This document shows positions 7,938-13,947 of a stretch of DNA of 13,947 nt, piece after piece. A model generated the notes under the pieces. The model made no database searches. It was given only the letters and a program-made list of their open reading frames with translations, and was not told where the DNA came from. The position numbers and the translations under genes were made by a program. Positions within the stretch are counted from its first letter, which is position 1. The number at the start of each line of letters is the position of its first letter. The stretch is taken from assembly GCA_964575675.1 (NCBI GenBank), contig CAZNRY010000108.1:1-13947 (forward strand). Reading direction: 5' to 3'. The stretch is from CAZNRY01 sp964575675 (GTDB lineage: Bacteria; Eisenbacteria; RBG-16-71-46; CAIMUX01; VGJL01).

Positions 7938-10900
7938 CTAGAAGCCGCTCCCGATGGTGAAGACTCCACGCGGTTTGCTCAGGTTCTTTCGCAGATCGGT
8001 CGGCCAGGCAAGATCCCAGCGCAAGATTGCGAAGCCGACATTCCAGGACGCGTTGATCCCGTAGGAGGCGCGGATGTCCTCGAGCCTCATCCCGCCGCTC
8101 TCGCTGCGGAATGCGCGGAACCGCTCCGTATCGCGCCAGGCCGAGGCGGCATCGAAAAACAGGGCGCCTCGGATCCCGTGAAGCCCGAGCGGCAGCGGCC
8201 AGCCGAGCTGCAGGGCTTCGATCAGGGGGAAGCGGAACTCCAGATTCACGAGACCCACGTTCCGGCCGCTCAACTCCCCGTAGTCGTAACCACGAATCGT
8301 GAAGGGTCCGCCGATCCGGAAGATATTTGGATCATTGCCGTTGCTCGTCGCGCCGACCGTTCGCAGCGCGAACGCGTATCTCTGCCTGATGTTCCAATAG
8401 TCGCGGCGATCGAGAATCCAGCGCGTGTTTCGCAGGTCCCCGAAGGCGATGTCCACGCTGAGATAGCTCCGTCCACCGCTGATCGGTCCCGTGATCCCAT
8501 AAACGGTGTTGTCGCCCACGAGGGCGAGGCCCGGCCGGGCGAAGTGGCGGTTGCTCTGCGCCGTCTGGCGATAAACATAGTCGTCGGGGCCGTAGTACGC
8601 CTGGCGGTAAACCGTCTCGGAAACCTCGAGACCCTCGAGCGTGAGGTCCAGTCGTCGGAATCGGCTGAACGGACGCGAGAGCGTGACCTCTCCTCCCCGA
8701 TAGATCTGGCTGTGGAACTCGTCGCCCGTGCGCGCGGTCGAGAGGAAGAAATCGTCCCTGTATTGAAAGGCCGCCACGCTGTAGTTGATCCGGTTGGCCA
8801 GATTGGCGTACTCGAGCAGGAGCTGGGAATCGGACAGAGTGCCGTAGATGTCAGCCCCGACGAGCAGGTTGTGATCGCCCAGGACATCCGAAAACTGGAC
8901 ATAGGTCTGCGCGGCGACCCCCACATTCGATGCGAAGGCGCCGTTGGCCGCCGCGTAGTCGGCTGAGAAGCGGACCTTGTATCCATCGATCTTGAACGCG
9001 GTCGTGTCTGGAAGTCCGCGGTGCAGCGCAAAGACGTCCGTGAGACTCTGCGCCGCATCGGACGGCCCCTCCCCGTCTGCCTGGGCGGCGTCTGCGATCC
9101 CGGGTCCGTCCCCCTCCGCCGGCCATTTCACCCGCTCCGTCCCGAGGGAATCCGCCGTCGCAGCGCCGGGCGCCGCCGGCGGAGCATCTCCGGCCGTTGT
9201 CGCTTCCCCGGATGCCGCCGTGGAATCCCCACCTGCCGCCGGCTGCTGCTGCGCTTCCACCACGGTCGGGCCCGGCGCGCCGGAGAGGGAGTCCGGGATC
9301 TCCGCCAAGGCGAGCGGGTCCTTGATCGCAAAGAGGTCCCACGCCCCGCCGCTGAAGGCCGAAAAAACCAGACGCCGGCCGTCTCGGGAGAGGCTGACCG
9401 CGGGCGCCAGAGGAATGATCCCGGTCACCCCGGTCAGGAGATCCGTGATCTGGGCATCCCGGCCGGTCTCGAGATCGCGGATGTAGAGATTGGCGATCCC
9501 CGTCCGATCGGACACATAGAGGATCCGCTTCCCATCGGGGAAGAAGTGAGGCCCCGTGTTGGTTCCGCGCATTTCGGGAAGCACGCGGATCGTGTCGCTT
9601 CCCAGGTCCAGGATCGCGAGGCGTGGATCGGCGAAGATCAGGTTCTCGAAATCCGTCTCCGCGCCCTGATCGGTCACGAAGACAATCGATCGGCCGTCGG
9701 GCGCGAATCGGGGAGAGAAGCTCATGAATCGATCATCGGTCAACCGCAGAAGCCCCGTGCCGTCGGCCCGGCACAGGTAGAGGTCGCTGCGTCCCCCCTG
9801 AAGACCGACGAAAACGATCTTCTCCCCGTCGGGAGAGAAGGAGGGATTGGCGATCCCGTCCAAGGGGAAGGCGAACCGCCGGAGGACAACCCCGTCCTCG
9901 GTCCGCATCAGATAGATCGCATCTCCCCCGCCCGACTTGGCCGCGAACACAACCTGCTCCCCGTCGGGAGAGAAATCGAACGATGCGTTGAGGAACCGGA
10001 GCGATTCGAACTGCTCTCTGCGGTCTCCCTTGACGAGACGCCGCTCCACCTTCCCATCCAGCGCGCTCGCGATGTAGAGATCGTTGTACAGCGAGCGGTC
10101 GGAGAGAAAGACCATCCGATCGCCGGAGGGAGCGATCGCCGGAGCCAGGTGGTAGCTCGAGAGGCTCTTTTCCGAATCGGTCAACCGCCGCGCCACCTCT
10201 TCCGGTTTCTTGTGGTCGCGGATCTGCGGCAGGTAGGTCTTCCGAACCTCCTCCATCCAGTCCTTGCTGAACTTCTCGAGCGTTATGCCGAGCACGTCCT
10301 GAAACGATTTGTCCACGCTCCGCGTGCGAGCCGTGCGGCGCAGCAGCTCTCCGATCCGGTCATCGCCGGACCTCTGGCCGATGTAGGCGAAAATCGATTG
10401 GCCGAAGCGGTAGTTCCGGATGTCCCATACCTGGCTCAGGACGTCGAGGGGGATCAGATAACCCTGAAGGGCCGCGTCGCGAAGCCACATCTGTGTCAGG
10501 TTGTCGACCCGCGTCACCGAGAGATACTCGGCGATCCCCTCCATGAACCAGGTCGGCGGCGCGTAGGCGCCGAACGGGTTTGAGAGCCCCCGCCCTTTGC
10601 CGTAGAGGATGTCGATTTGGAATGCGTGGACCAGTTCATGGGTGAGGACGTGATCAAGGTCGCCGTACCCGCCCGTGATGGGGAGCATGACGCGGCGCTT
10701 GAGATACTCGGTCAGCCCTCCGGTCCCTTCGGGAAGTAGATCCGCAATGATATTGGAGGACTGGAAGTCGGTGTGGGAGGCGTAGAGAACAAGGGGGACC
10801 TTCTCCTCGATCTTGTGCCGGAGGATCGCGCTGAGCCTCTCATAGGCCCGCTCTGCCATCCGTGCGGCGTCGACCGCCGCGGCTCGTTCCCCTTTGTAGA

Positions 10901-11051
10901 AGTAGACCCTGAAGTGCTCGGTTTCTATCACCGACCACTTGAAGTCTTTGTATTGGACCTTGTTCTGGCCGAATTCCTGCGCAGCGCCCGTTGCCGCGAC
11001 AAGCCCGAGCAGGCCGAAGATCAGAAGGATCTGTCTGGCGAGACGGACCAT
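7938..11051 (-). CDS. Secreted gluzincin peptidase / six-bladed beta-propeller / BamA-like barrel fusion protein
   Basis: 1037-aa outer-membrane protein. A signal peptide covers residues 1-24 (hydrophobic LLIFGLLGLVAA, cleavage near GAAQ). A peptidase-MA-like domain (30-280) carries the zinc motif HELVH at 138-142 and the third-ligand region TWFMEGIAEYLS, with E171 likely. Next come six PD40/TolB-type repeats starting near 307, 361, 407, 450, 504 and 555 (SPDGEQVVFAA, SPDGEKIVFVG and similar). A low-complexity Ala/Pro/Gly/Ser linker spans about 590-665. The rest, about 685-1037, is rich in alternating aromatic beta-strands, contains the Omp85-type loop motif GGPFTIRGYDYGE (914-926), and ends in Phe as barrels recognised by BAM do. 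No POTRA repeats are seen. An AGGAG lies 9 nt before the ATG. It is the first gene of a four-gene unit ending in LPS-heptose genes. Each domain is clear; substrate and role are unknown. Confidence 0.9.
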   Translation of the reverse strand: MVRLARQILLIFGLLGLVAATGAAQEFGQNKVQYKDFKWSVIETEHFRVYFYKGERAAAVDAARMAERAYERLSAILRHKIEEKVPLVLYASHTDFQSSNIIADLLPEGTGGLTEYLKRRVMLPITGGYGDLDHVLTHELVHAFQIDILYGKGRGLSNPFGAYAPPTWFMEGIAEYLSVTRVDNLTQMWLRDAALQGYLIPLDVLSQVWDIRNYRFGQSIFAYIGQRSGDDRIGELLRRTARTRSVDKSFQDVLGITLEKFSKDWMEEVRKTYLPQIRDHKKPEEVARRLTDSEKSLSSYHLAPAIAPSGDRMVFLSDRSLYNDLYIASALDGKVERRLVKGDRREQFESLRFLNASFDFSPDGEQVVFAAKSGGGDAIYLMRTEDGVVLRRFAFPLDGIANPSFSPDGEKIVFVGLQGGRSDLYLCRADGTGLLRLTDDRFMSFSPRFAPDGRSIVFVTDQGAETDFENLIFADPRLAILDLGSDTIRVLPEMRGTNTGPHFFPDGKRILYVSDRTGIANLYIRDLETGRDAQITDLLTGVTGIIPLAPAVSLSRDGRRLVFSAFSGGAWDLFAIKDPLALAEIPDSLSGAPGPTVVEAQQQPAAGGDSTAASGEATTAGDAPPAAPGAATADSLGTERVKWPAEGDGPGIADAAQADGEGPSDAAQSLTDVFALHRGLPDTTAFKIDGYKVRFSADYAAANGAFASNVGVAAQTYVQFSDVLGDHNLLVGADIYGTLSDSQLLLEYANLANRINYSVAAFQYRDDFFLSTARTGDEFHSQIYRGGEVTLSRPFSRFRRLDLTLEGLEVSETVYRQAYYGPDDYVYRQTAQSNRHFARPGLALVGDNTVYGITGPISGGRSYLSVDIAFGDLRNTRWILDRRDYWNIRQRYAFALRTVGATSNGNDPNIFRIGGPFTIRGYDYGELSGRNVGLVNLEFRFPLIEALQLGWPLPLGLHGIRGALFFDAASAWRDTERFRAFRSESGGMRLEDIRASYGINASWNVGFAILRWDLAWPTDLRKNLSKPRGVFTIGSGF

Positions 11052-11114
11052 GACCCGGCACTCCTCTCGTCGAACCCCTCTTGCGCGATCGTATCACAGG
11101 TTCGCGGGAAGCGA

Positions 11115-11153
11115 GGGGGGGGGGCGCCGGGGATCCTCCCCGGCCGGTGCGCC
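11115..11153. repeat. Run of ten G followed by a GC-rich hairpin, upstream of the fusion gene
   Basis: Ten consecutive G residues (11115-11124) run directly into an inverted repeat. The inner stem is CCGGGGA (11127-11133) against TCCCCGG (11137-11143) with a 3-nt loop, and outer GGCGC/GCGCC arms extend it to 11153. It lies 64-102 bp upstream of the ATG at 11051, in the leader or promoter region of the four-gene unit. It could be an operator or an RNA hairpin; I see no good -35/-10 pair to fix its position relative to a transcription start. The symmetry is seen directly; any function is conjecture. Confidence 0.4.
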
Positions 11154-11227
11154 GTGTCGGCAGTCGGACTGTATGGCGCGGAAACATCGATGTGCGGGAG
11201 CCGGGTCCGGATGAGACTCGCCCTTGG

Positions 11228-11406
11228 CCCGCACTTCTCACCAGCCTTCTGCTGCAACGGCGCATCTGGCCGCATCTGCCGCGTCGCGCTTGCGCGGCCT
11301 CCTCGACATACTGCAGTGAGTATGCCTGCGTCGGCCTCGCCGCGCGCGACTTGCATCTACGGCCATCTGACGCCGTTTCGCGACGAACGGTGGTGAGAAA
11401 TGCGGG
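11228..11406. repeat. 179-bp imperfect inverted repeat (MITE-like or large hairpin element)
   Basis: The left end CCCGCACTTCTCACCA (11228-11243) mirrors the right end TGGTGAGAAATGCGGG (11391-11406) with one mismatch. Internal blocks also pair, for example AACGGCG with CGCCGTT and CATCTGGCCG with CGGCCATCTG, and the centre is CATACT-GCAGTG-AGTATG (11307-11324). The two arms can be folded against each other over their whole length with scattered mismatches and a one-base offset. This fills about half of the 355-bp gap between the fusion gene and the GGDEF gene and directly abuts the latter's TGA (11407-11409). Short open frames inside are not genes. A non-autonomous transposable repeat, or a structured RNA or terminator, are the main readings. 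There is no transposase nearby. The rest of the gap (11052-11227) holds only the hairpin described separately. Confidence 0.7.
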
Positions 11407-12447
11407 TCAGGCTGACCGCTCGCGCAAGCAATCGGCGTCGGACTCCCCCGCCGCCGATTGCGGTTCGCTTGGCAAGCCCGGAACAACAGTGAGGTCGCGC
11501 CCGGCCTTGGCCAGTAGCGAGGAGGCCTCGACGCCGTCTGCCGGGTAGGACGCGACCCCCCATCGCAGGGGAATCGGCCTTGGGATCCCGGGCGCAACCG
11601 TCTCCGGAAGCATTGCCCGACCGAGCCGATCCATCACGCACGCGGCTTCCTCTCGCGTCGTTTCGGGAAGGAGAACCACGAAAGTCGATCCGCCGTGGTG
11701 CGCGACCATGTCGGTCCCCCGCAGGTTTCGTTCGAGCACCCGCGCGATGCGCGGCAGGACTTCCGGGGAAGCGATTGCCCCGCGCAAGGCCGAAACAGAT
11801 TGCATGTCCGCCTCCACGACGAGAAGGGTTAGGGCCTGCTCGGCCTCGCCGGCGCGGAGGATCGCCCGCGCGAGAACCTCCCGAAAATGGCGCTGGTTCG
11901 GTAGCCGGGTGAGGCTATCGGTCCGAGCCAACTCCTCAAGCCCCGCGATCCTCTCGGCGACGTCCTCGCTCACGGCAAGGGCGTCGGCGAGCAGATCGGC
12001 GCGCCCAAGGTCCTCGACGCCGAACGGAGGCTTCGCTCCCGACCGAAGCAGGACGAGCACGCCCCGCATCCTTCCACGCCGATGGATCGGGACCGCCATG
12101 TATGAGGAGACGTCGACCCCGGCCCATCCGTCCTGGTGACGGTGGAACGCTCCGCGGGTCGGCAGCCTCGCCTCGAGGAAACGCGCGCGCTTCGAGAGGA
12201 CGTGCCGCGCGATCCCCGAAACGTGCGTGGTGGAGTGGCTCCCCAACTCTCTTAGCGGGCCGAAGCCGGTCTTGACCCATCCCCCCTCCTGCGGGTTCAC
12301 CGTGTAGATAACCTCCGCATCCAGGAGACGGCAAGCTTCGCAGAGGAGGCGCCCGCGCGGCGTCGAGGAGCCTTCCTCCCCAAGATCGAGGATCTCGAGC
12401 AGAAGCCTGAGGAAAGCCGCCTGGGACGGAAGGATGAGCGGGTGCAC
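11407..12447 (-). CDS. GAF domain plus degenerate GGDEF domain protein (probable c-di-GMP receptor)
   Basis: 346-aa soluble protein. Residues about 10-165 form a GAF-like sensor domain (AVPIHRRGRMRGVLVLL at 118-134). Residues 170-320 are a GGDEF domain: ARTDSLTRLPNQRHF (174-188) is typical, but the signature GGDEF reads GGSTF (252-256) and the first metal-binding aspartate is replaced by E212. Cyclase activity is therefore unlikely. The inhibitory-site motif RxxD is kept (R243-G-T-D246) at the correct spacing, so binding of c-di-GMP is possible. The last helix also departs from the family, with a 20-residue polar tail. The start is GTG at 12447, 9 nt after a perfect AGGAGG. A longer frame to an ATG at 12576 would overlap the upstream gene and adds 43 unlikely Pro/Arg-rich residues. 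It lies 74 nt downstream of the small membrane gene, probably in one unit. Confidence 0.85.
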   Translation of the reverse strand: MHPLILPSQAAFLRLLLEILDLGEEGSSTPRGRLLCEACRLLDAEVIYTVNPQEGGWVKTGFGPLRELGSHSTTHVSGIARHVLSKRARFLEARLPTRGAFHRHQDGWAGVDVSSYMAVPIHRRGRMRGVLVLLRSGAKPPFGVEDLGRADLLADALAVSEDVAERIAGLEELARTDSLTRLPNQRHFREVLARAILRAGEAEQALTLLVVEADMQSVSALRGAIASPEVLPRIARVLERNLRGTDMVAHHGGSTFVVLLPETTREEAACVMDRLGRAMLPETVAPGIPRPIPLRWGVASYPADGVEASSLLAKAGRDLTVVPGLPSEPQSAAGESDADCLRERSA

Positions 12448-12479
12448 GCGGTCATACCTCCTTGGGGAACACCCCAAGG
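12448..12479 (-). promoter_or_regulatory. Ribosome-binding site partly buried in a perfect 8-bp hairpin
   Basis: The Shine-Dalgarno AGGAGG (12457-12462, minus strand) precedes the GTG start at 12447. A perfect inverted repeat CCTTGGGG-AACA-CCCCAAGG (12460-12479, read on the plus strand) overlaps it: in the message the arm nearest the start codon covers three bases of the AGGAGG. Such a stem could lower translation until opened, or the symmetric DNA could be a protein-binding site, or the end signal of the small upstream gene (but no T tract follows). It also decides the GTG start. Confidence 0.5.
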
Positions 12480-12521
12480 ATGGGCAATCCTCGTGCCTCC
12501 GCGGGGTCGGGGTTGGACCGC

Positions 12522-12791
12522 TCAGCGGTTTCGGAGGGCGTTGCGTGCGGCGCGAAGGGCGCGCCAGGCCCGCCAAAGCATCATCAAGGCGACCAGGGCC
12601 GCTACCGCCATTGCGGCCGGGATCACCACCCTTGGCAACCCGTTATGGGTCCGCAGGGGGCGCGCGATGACGAGGAACCAGGCGAGGGCGATAACGAGGA
12701 TGATCTGGGTAACGGCTAGGACCAAAGGCGGGAGCCAGGCTTCGGCTCCGCGGGGCGTGGGGGGGTCGGGGCGACCTCTCGTCCATTGCAT
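12522..12791 (-). CDS. Small two-helix membrane protein
   Basis: 89-aa hypothetical protein. I do not recognise a family. A polar, proline-rich N-terminus (1-18) is followed by two hydrophobic helices at about 19-43 (LPPLVLAVTQIILVIALAWF) and 54-73 (VVIPAAMAVAALVALMMLW), and a strongly basic tail (RAWRALRAARNALRNR), which by the positive-inside rule should be cytoplasmic. It counts as a real gene because a GGAGGT Shine-Dalgarno lies about 9 nt before the ATG and because the frame is consistently hydrophobic in two blocks. It sits between tRNA-Arg and the GAF/GGDEF gene on the same strand. Its stop is 74 nt from that gene's start, so they may share a message, which would pair a membrane protein with a soluble nucleotide-sensor-like protein. 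Function unknown. Confidence 0.7.
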   Translation of the reverse strand: MQWTRGRPDPPTPRGAEAWLPPLVLAVTQIILVIALAWFLVIARPLRTHNGLPRVVIPAAMAVAALVALMMLWRAWRALRAARNALRNR

Positions 12792-12839
12792 CGTGCACGG
12801 ACCTCCGGGCGGCGTGCAAACCCCTGCAGGCTCCCGAAC

Positions 12840-12871
12840 AAGGGCCGTCCGGCATTGCCCGGACGGCCCTT
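12840..12871 (-). terminator. Hairpin terminator candidate downstream of tRNA-Arg
   Basis: A perfect 13-bp stem, AAGGGCCGTCCGG (12840-12852) against CCGGACGGCCCTT (12859-12871), with a 6-nt loop, begins 10 nt after the tRNA 3' end. In the minus-strand direction it is followed by TGTTCGG, so the T tract is weak. It most likely ends or processes the tRNA transcript. The small membrane gene starts 48 nt further on and may need its own promoter or read-through. Confidence 0.65.
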
Positions 12872-12881
12872 GAGATCTCTG

Positions 12882-12955
12882 TACGCCCGACAGGATTTGA
12901 ACCTGTGACCTCTTGCTCCGGAGGCAAGCGCTCTATCCAGCTGAGCTACGGGCGC
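12882..12955 (-). tRNA. tRNA-Arg, anticodon CCG
   Basis: A full cloverleaf can be drawn on the minus strand (74 nt with the discriminator). The acceptor GCGCCCG pairs with CGGGCGT (first pair G-U). The D arm is GCTC/GAGC and the anticodon stem CTTGC/GCAAG with loop CTCCGGA, giving anticodon CCG at 12919-12921. The variable region is AGGTC and the T arm ACAGG-TTCAAAT-CCTGT. The discriminator is A, and the CCA end is not encoded, so it must be added after transcription. It reads CGG arginine codons, which are frequent in this G+C-rich DNA. Confidence 0.96.
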
Positions 12956-12981
12956 GCGCAGTTTTGAACCGCCGTGGCCAC

Positions 12982-13011
12982 AGCATAGCCACAGCCTCCT
13001 CGCCGGCGCAA
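12982..13011 (-). promoter_or_regulatory. Possible promoter of tRNA-Arg
   Basis: On the minus strand TTGCGC (13006-13011) and TATGCT (12982-12987) are separated by 18 bp, which would place transcription start about 20 nt before the tRNA 5' end. The -35 matches the sigma-70 consensus in only three of six bases and the -10 in four of six, so this is a tentative call made from position as much as sequence. A small inverted repeat GTGGC/GCCAC (about 12974-12992) overlaps the -10 region. Confidence 0.3.
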
Positions 13012-13030
13012 TAGGCGGCGGCCGCAGCCT

Positions 13031-13046
13031 CCCGGAGCTTTCCGGG
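13031..13046 (-). terminator. Weak hairpin after recN
   Basis: A perfect 6-bp stem, CCCGGA (13031-13036) against TCCGGG (13041-13046), with a 4-nt loop lies 15 nt after the recN stop. No T tract follows on the minus strand. It may help end recN transcription; the evidence is symmetry and position only. Confidence 0.25.
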
Positions 13047-13061
13047 GCCACCCTGTCCCGC

Positions 13062-13947
13062 TCAGTCTCCCTGGCCTGCCCCTGCAATCAAGGCCTCAGC
13101 ATGCCGCCGCGCGATCGAGGAATCGACCTCCCCGGCAAGCATCCGGGCGATCTCCCCGATTCGCCCCTCTCGATCGAGCGGGGAAACGCGTGCGAAGGTC
13201 CTGCCCCCGCGATCCTTCTTCTCCACGCGAAAATGCGCCGACGCCCTGCACGCGATCAAGGGCAGATGGGTCACGAGGAGAACCTGTCGATCGCGCGCGA
13301 GGGACTCGAGCCGACGGGCGACGGCCACCGCCGTCGCGCCCCCGACGCCGGCATCTACCTCATCGAAGATGGCCGTTCTCGGTTCCTCGCGGCTCCCCAA
13401 GACGGCGAGAACCGCCAGAAGGGTCCTCGAGAGCTCGCCTCCCGAAGCGACGGACGCCAGAGGACCCGCCCCCTCGCCCGGATTCGGCCGCAATCGGAAC
13501 CAGCCCCGATCGATCCCATCGGCGTGTGCGCGGACTGAACTCGCTCCGATCCGAAGCGTCCCCATCCCCTCAGAGACATCTTCCTCCAGCACAAGGTCCA
13601 GGACGGCCCCGGACATTCCCAGATCCCGGAGCTCCGCAGAGACCGCGCGGGACAGTGAGGGAGCGATTCCGGTCCGAGCCTTGCGCAGTGAGAGGCCGGC
13701 GGCTGCGGCGACCGCGCGCGCCTTGTCCCGCTCGGCGGTCGATTGCGCGATCCGGGAGCGGAGGCGATCGGTCTCATCGAGAAGGTCCGCAAGCGCGGCA
13801 CGCTTCTCGAGGACCGCCTCCTCGGTAGGCCCGTACTTCTTCTTCAACCGGGTGAGGAGCGTCAAGCGCTCCTCGATTCGGTCCAGGTCGATCAGATCGC
13901 AGGCGCCTTCTGCCGGCGCCAACCTTCGCGCCCTCCGCAGCGCCTCC
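13062..13947 (-). CDS. recN: DNA repair protein RecN (C-terminal half; N-terminus outside window)
   Basis: SMC-like ATPase acting in recombinational repair of double-strand breaks in the cytoplasm. Only about 294 residues of the usual ~550-570 are present; the reading continues in frame past the window edge (EALRRARR before the TTG at 13922), so that TTG is not a start. Visible parts in order are the end of the coiled-coil arm (LTLLTRLKKKYGPTEE, a motif typical of RecN), the ABC signature ASGGELSRTLLA, Walker B AIFDEVDAGVGG, the switch histidine in LLVTHLP, and the C-terminal EIARMLAG. The Walker A lies off the window. The stop is 107 nt from the tRNA-Arg 5' end on the same strand, and the gap carries a weak hairpin and a possible tRNA promoter. 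Codon use and composition match the neighbours. Confidence 0.95.
   Translation of the reverse strand, partial: EALRRARRLAPAEGACDLIDLDRIEERLTLLTRLKKKYGPTEEAVLEKRAALADLLDETDRLRSRIAQSTAERDKARAVAAAAGLSLRKARTGIAPSLSRAVSAELRDLGMSGAVLDLVLEEDVSEGMGTLRIGASSVRAHADGIDRGWFRLRPNPGEGAGPLASVASGGELSRTLLAVLAVLGSREEPRTAIFDEVDAGVGGATAVAVARRLESLARDRQVLLVTHLPLIACRASAHFRVEKKDRGGRTFARVSPLDREGRIGEIARMLAGEVDSSIARRHAEALIAGAGQGD

Noticed and set aside
9820..9980. Direct repeats of a CCGTCGGGAGAGAA-like block
   Set aside because: They encode the SPDGE turns of successive propeller blades and are protein-level repeats, not a CRISPR or mobile repeat.
9021..10583. A 520-aa plus-strand open frame opposite the fusion gene
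   Set aside because: It is the reverse shadow of a region with clear peptidase and propeller motifs; high G+C codon use creates long antisense frames. No ribosome-binding site or recognisable domain.
11021..11641. Several short frames spanning the inverted-repeat stretch
   Set aside because: They run through the symmetric element in both directions, have no ribosome-binding sites and show no domain; symmetry explains the repeated open frames.
12448..12576. 43-residue N-terminal extension of the GAF/GGDEF protein
   Set aside because: It overlaps the small membrane gene and hairpin and is compositionally odd, while the GTG at 12447 has a perfect AGGAGG upstream.
13920..13922. TTG as the recN start
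   Set aside because: The reading continues upstream to the window edge, and a start here would remove the ATP-binding N-terminal half.

Overview
This is G+C-rich bacterial chromosomal DNA (about two-thirds G+C by eye), with tightly packed genes, GTG starts and clear Shine-Dalgarno sequences. An outer-membrane barrel protein plus two enzymes of LPS-heptose assembly (a family 9 heptosyltransferase and a GmhB-type phosphatase) point to a diderm, Gram-negative cell. The combination of a DUF4388 protein, TPR membrane proteins and a peptidase/propeller/barrel fusion suggests an uncultivated lineage of the FCB or deltaproteobacterial kind (Candidatus Eisenbacteria or Gemmatimonadota would fit). That placement is inference only; no rRNA or other marker is present to settle it.

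Layout. 1-1268 (-): asparaginyl-tRNA synthetase, cut by the window at its last few residues. 1404-4279 (+): a two-gene unit with a TPR/zinc-finger membrane protein followed by a DUF4388 protein with one C-terminal membrane segment. 4296-11051 (-): a compact four-gene unit transcribed right to left. It holds a 1037-aa secreted peptidase/beta-propeller/outer-membrane barrel fusion, then a polytopic membrane protein with a TPR tail, a heptosyltransferase and a heptose-bisphosphate phosphatase. Its junctions are 3 nt apart, an 8-nt overlap and a 4-nt ATGA overlap. 11052-11406: a gene-free stretch with a 10-G run, a short hairpin and a 179-bp imperfect inverted repeat that abuts the next stop codon. 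11407-12791 (-): a GAF plus degenerate-GGDEF protein preceded by a small two-helix membrane protein. 12840-12955 (-): tRNA-Arg(CCG) with a strong hairpin downstream. 13062-13947 (-): the C-terminal half of RecN, cut by the window edge.

How the genes may work together. The long minus-strand unit joins envelope-surface functions: an outer-membrane protein with a periplasmic gluzincin and propeller, and enzymes for the heptose of the LPS inner core. The GAF/GGDEF protein has lost the catalytic GGDEF residues but keeps an RxxD inhibitory-site motif, so it looks more like a c-di-GMP receptor than a cyclase. asnS, recN and the tRNA are housekeeping genes. I see no CRISPR array, phage gene, transposase or toxin-antitoxin module. 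The best candidates for something little described are the peptidase/propeller/barrel fusion with its operon, the long inverted repeat, and the receptor-like GGDEF protein with a hairpin over its ribosome-binding site.
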